From the NCBI RefSeq assembly GCF_003696235.1, contig NZ_RFFJ01000050.1, positions 1 to 32,531 of the forward strand: a stretch of DNA of 32,531 nucleotides. Reading direction: 5' to 3'. This document shows, piece after piece, positions 31,817-32,531 of this stretch. Each line of letters begins with the position of its first letter. Within the stretch, counting starts at the first letter, position 1. The translations under genes and the position numbers were made by a program. The notes under the pieces are model-generated. The model did not search any database, was not told where the DNA came from, and saw only the letters and a list, made by a program, of their open reading frames with translations. The DNA comes from Streptomyces triticirhizae (lineage in GTDB: Bacteria; Actinomycetota; Actinomycetes; Streptomycetales; Streptomycetaceae).

Positions 31817-32531
31817 GTGATCGTTCATGATGCTTTCCCGTCGCGGCGCGGCGGTCTGGTGTTGCGGCTGTCCGCCTGGTCGGCGGCGGCGACGGCCGTC
31901 GCGGTGATCTCCGCCGTTCCCGTCTGTGCCGATCCCGCCGGCCGGGGCGACGAGACCGCCGAGGCCACCCGGCAGGTCGACCGGCTCTTCGCCGAGGCCG
32001 ACCGCGCCGTGGACGCCTACAACGGCTCCGTGGAACGGGTCGCCACGCTGGAGGCCGAACTCGCCCGCCGGCGCGAGCAGGTGGACCGCACGGAGCGCGA
32101 GGTCGACGAGAAGCGCGGCACCCTCGGCGCGGCCGCCGCCGCGCACTACCGCGCCGGCGGCCTGTCGCCCTCGCTGTCCCTGTTGCTCTCCGACAGCCCC
32201 GACGCCTACCTGGACCGGGCGGCCACCTACGAGCGGATGAGCGACCGCCGCGGCGGCGAGCTGCGCGAACTGCTCGCCGCCCAGCGCGACCTGACCCAGC
32301 GCCGCGACGAGGCCGACGCCCGGCTCGACGAACTGACCGAGGAGCGCGCCGAGTTGGCCCGCCGCAAGGAGGCCGCCGAGAAGCGGCTGGCCGAGGCGCG
32401 GGAACGGCTCGACGAACTCACCGAACGGGAGCGGCGCGAGGAGCGCCGGGCCGCGCGCGACGCGGAGCGCGCCGACCGCGCCGAACCGGCCGGGCCCGCC
32501 GCCTCCGGGGCCCGGGCCCAGGCCGCCCCCG
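31817..32531 (+). CDS. Second NlpC/P60-type hydrolase, N-terminal part (truncated by window)
   Basis: An open frame runs from the GTG at 31817 to the window edge (238 codons) without a stop. The GTG follows AAGGAG (31800-31805) with an 11-nt spacer. The protein starts with a basic signal sequence (PSRRGGLVLRLSAWS) with a probable cleavage near VPVCAD. It then forms a charged coiled coil in which AVDAYNGSVERV, AAHYRAGGLSPSLSLLL and DSPDAYLDRAATYERM correspond to segments of the gene just upstream (EEYNGAQERE, AQYRNGGLDPSMQLFL and SDPDDFLDQASALDQL). It is therefore a tandem paralogue. The catalytic C40 domain, expected at the C-terminus, lies beyond the window, so activity cannot be judged. The segment visible here is more Arg/Ala-rich than its neighbour. 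Confidence 0.82.
   Translation, partial: MIVHDAFPSRRGGLVLRLSAWSAAATAVAVISAVPVCADPAGRGDETAEATRQVDRLFAEADRAVDAYNGSVERVATLEAELARRREQVDRTEREVDEKRGTLGAAAAAHYRAGGLSPSLSLLLSDSPDAYLDRAATYERMSDRRGGELRELLAAQRDLTQRRDEADARLDELTEERAELARRKEAAEKRLAEARERLDELTERERREERRAARDAERADRAEPAGPAASGARAQAAP

Noticed and set aside
1..32531. Search for CRISPR arrays, insertion sequences, integrases and phage genes
   Set aside because: No spaced repeats, transposase or integrase motifs, or terminal inverted repeats were seen; all large frames fit housekeeping or lineage-conserved genes.

Overview
The window is a high-GC actinobacterial chromosome segment, almost certainly Streptomyces or a close relative in the Streptomycetaceae. 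The evidence is a strong G/C third-position bias, frequent GTG starts, and gene order: 2-oxoacid dehydrogenase genes, leucyl aminopeptidase, cobS/cobT, PspA, NadA, ErpA, an adenosine-kinase-like PfkB enzyme, the aa3 oxidase and bcc operons, trpD, and NlpC/P60 hydrolases. No rRNA, tRNA, IS element, prophage or CRISPR array was found. It looks like core chromosome, not an island.

Region by region. 1-3572 (minus strand) holds the N-terminus of sucB, lpdA and the M17 aminopeptidase pepA; a perfect hairpin ends pepA. 3692-7355 holds a diverged cobS, a divergently transcribed membrane protein of unknown function, a 0.9-kb stretch without a convincing gene, and cobT. 7573-11115 holds a 70-aa conserved protein, an HtrA/DegP-like lipoprotein protease, a DUF3043-type membrane protein, and the pspA-pspAA pair. 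11143-17292 holds nadA and erpA (divergent), a large exported acidic protein, adoK, and a cysteine desulfurase fused to a TusA domain. 17500-26781 is the respiratory block: ctaC-ctaD-ctaF, then an L,D-transpeptidase and a degenerate receiver protein, then ctaE-qcrC-qcrA-qcrB. 27061-32531 holds trpD, a stand-alone Lrp/RAM protein, a coiled-coil NYN-domain protein, a structured RNA leader, and two tandem NlpC/P60 hydrolases. The second hydrolase runs off the window.

The genes fit together around aerobic energy metabolism and its cofactors. LpdA and SucB feed the TCA cycle. The qcrCAB/ctaCDEF genes encode the actinobacterial bcc-aa3 supercomplex. NadA makes NAD precursors and needs a 4Fe-4S cluster. 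ErpA and the desulfurase-TusA fusion can supply sulfur and Fe-S clusters, including for the Rieske protein. PspA, the HtrA-like protease, the L,D-transpeptidase and the NlpC/P60 enzymes maintain the envelope.

The points most worth a second look are these: a compact three-way-junction RNA leader before the first NlpC/P60 gene that resembles a collapsed c-di-AMP (ydaO) riboswitch; a CobS that has lost several conserved acidic residues; a receiver-like protein without the switch Thr/Ser and Lys, beside the respiratory operon; the desulfurase-TusA fusion; a nested palindrome upstream of nadA; and the 0.9-kb orphan region beside cobT.
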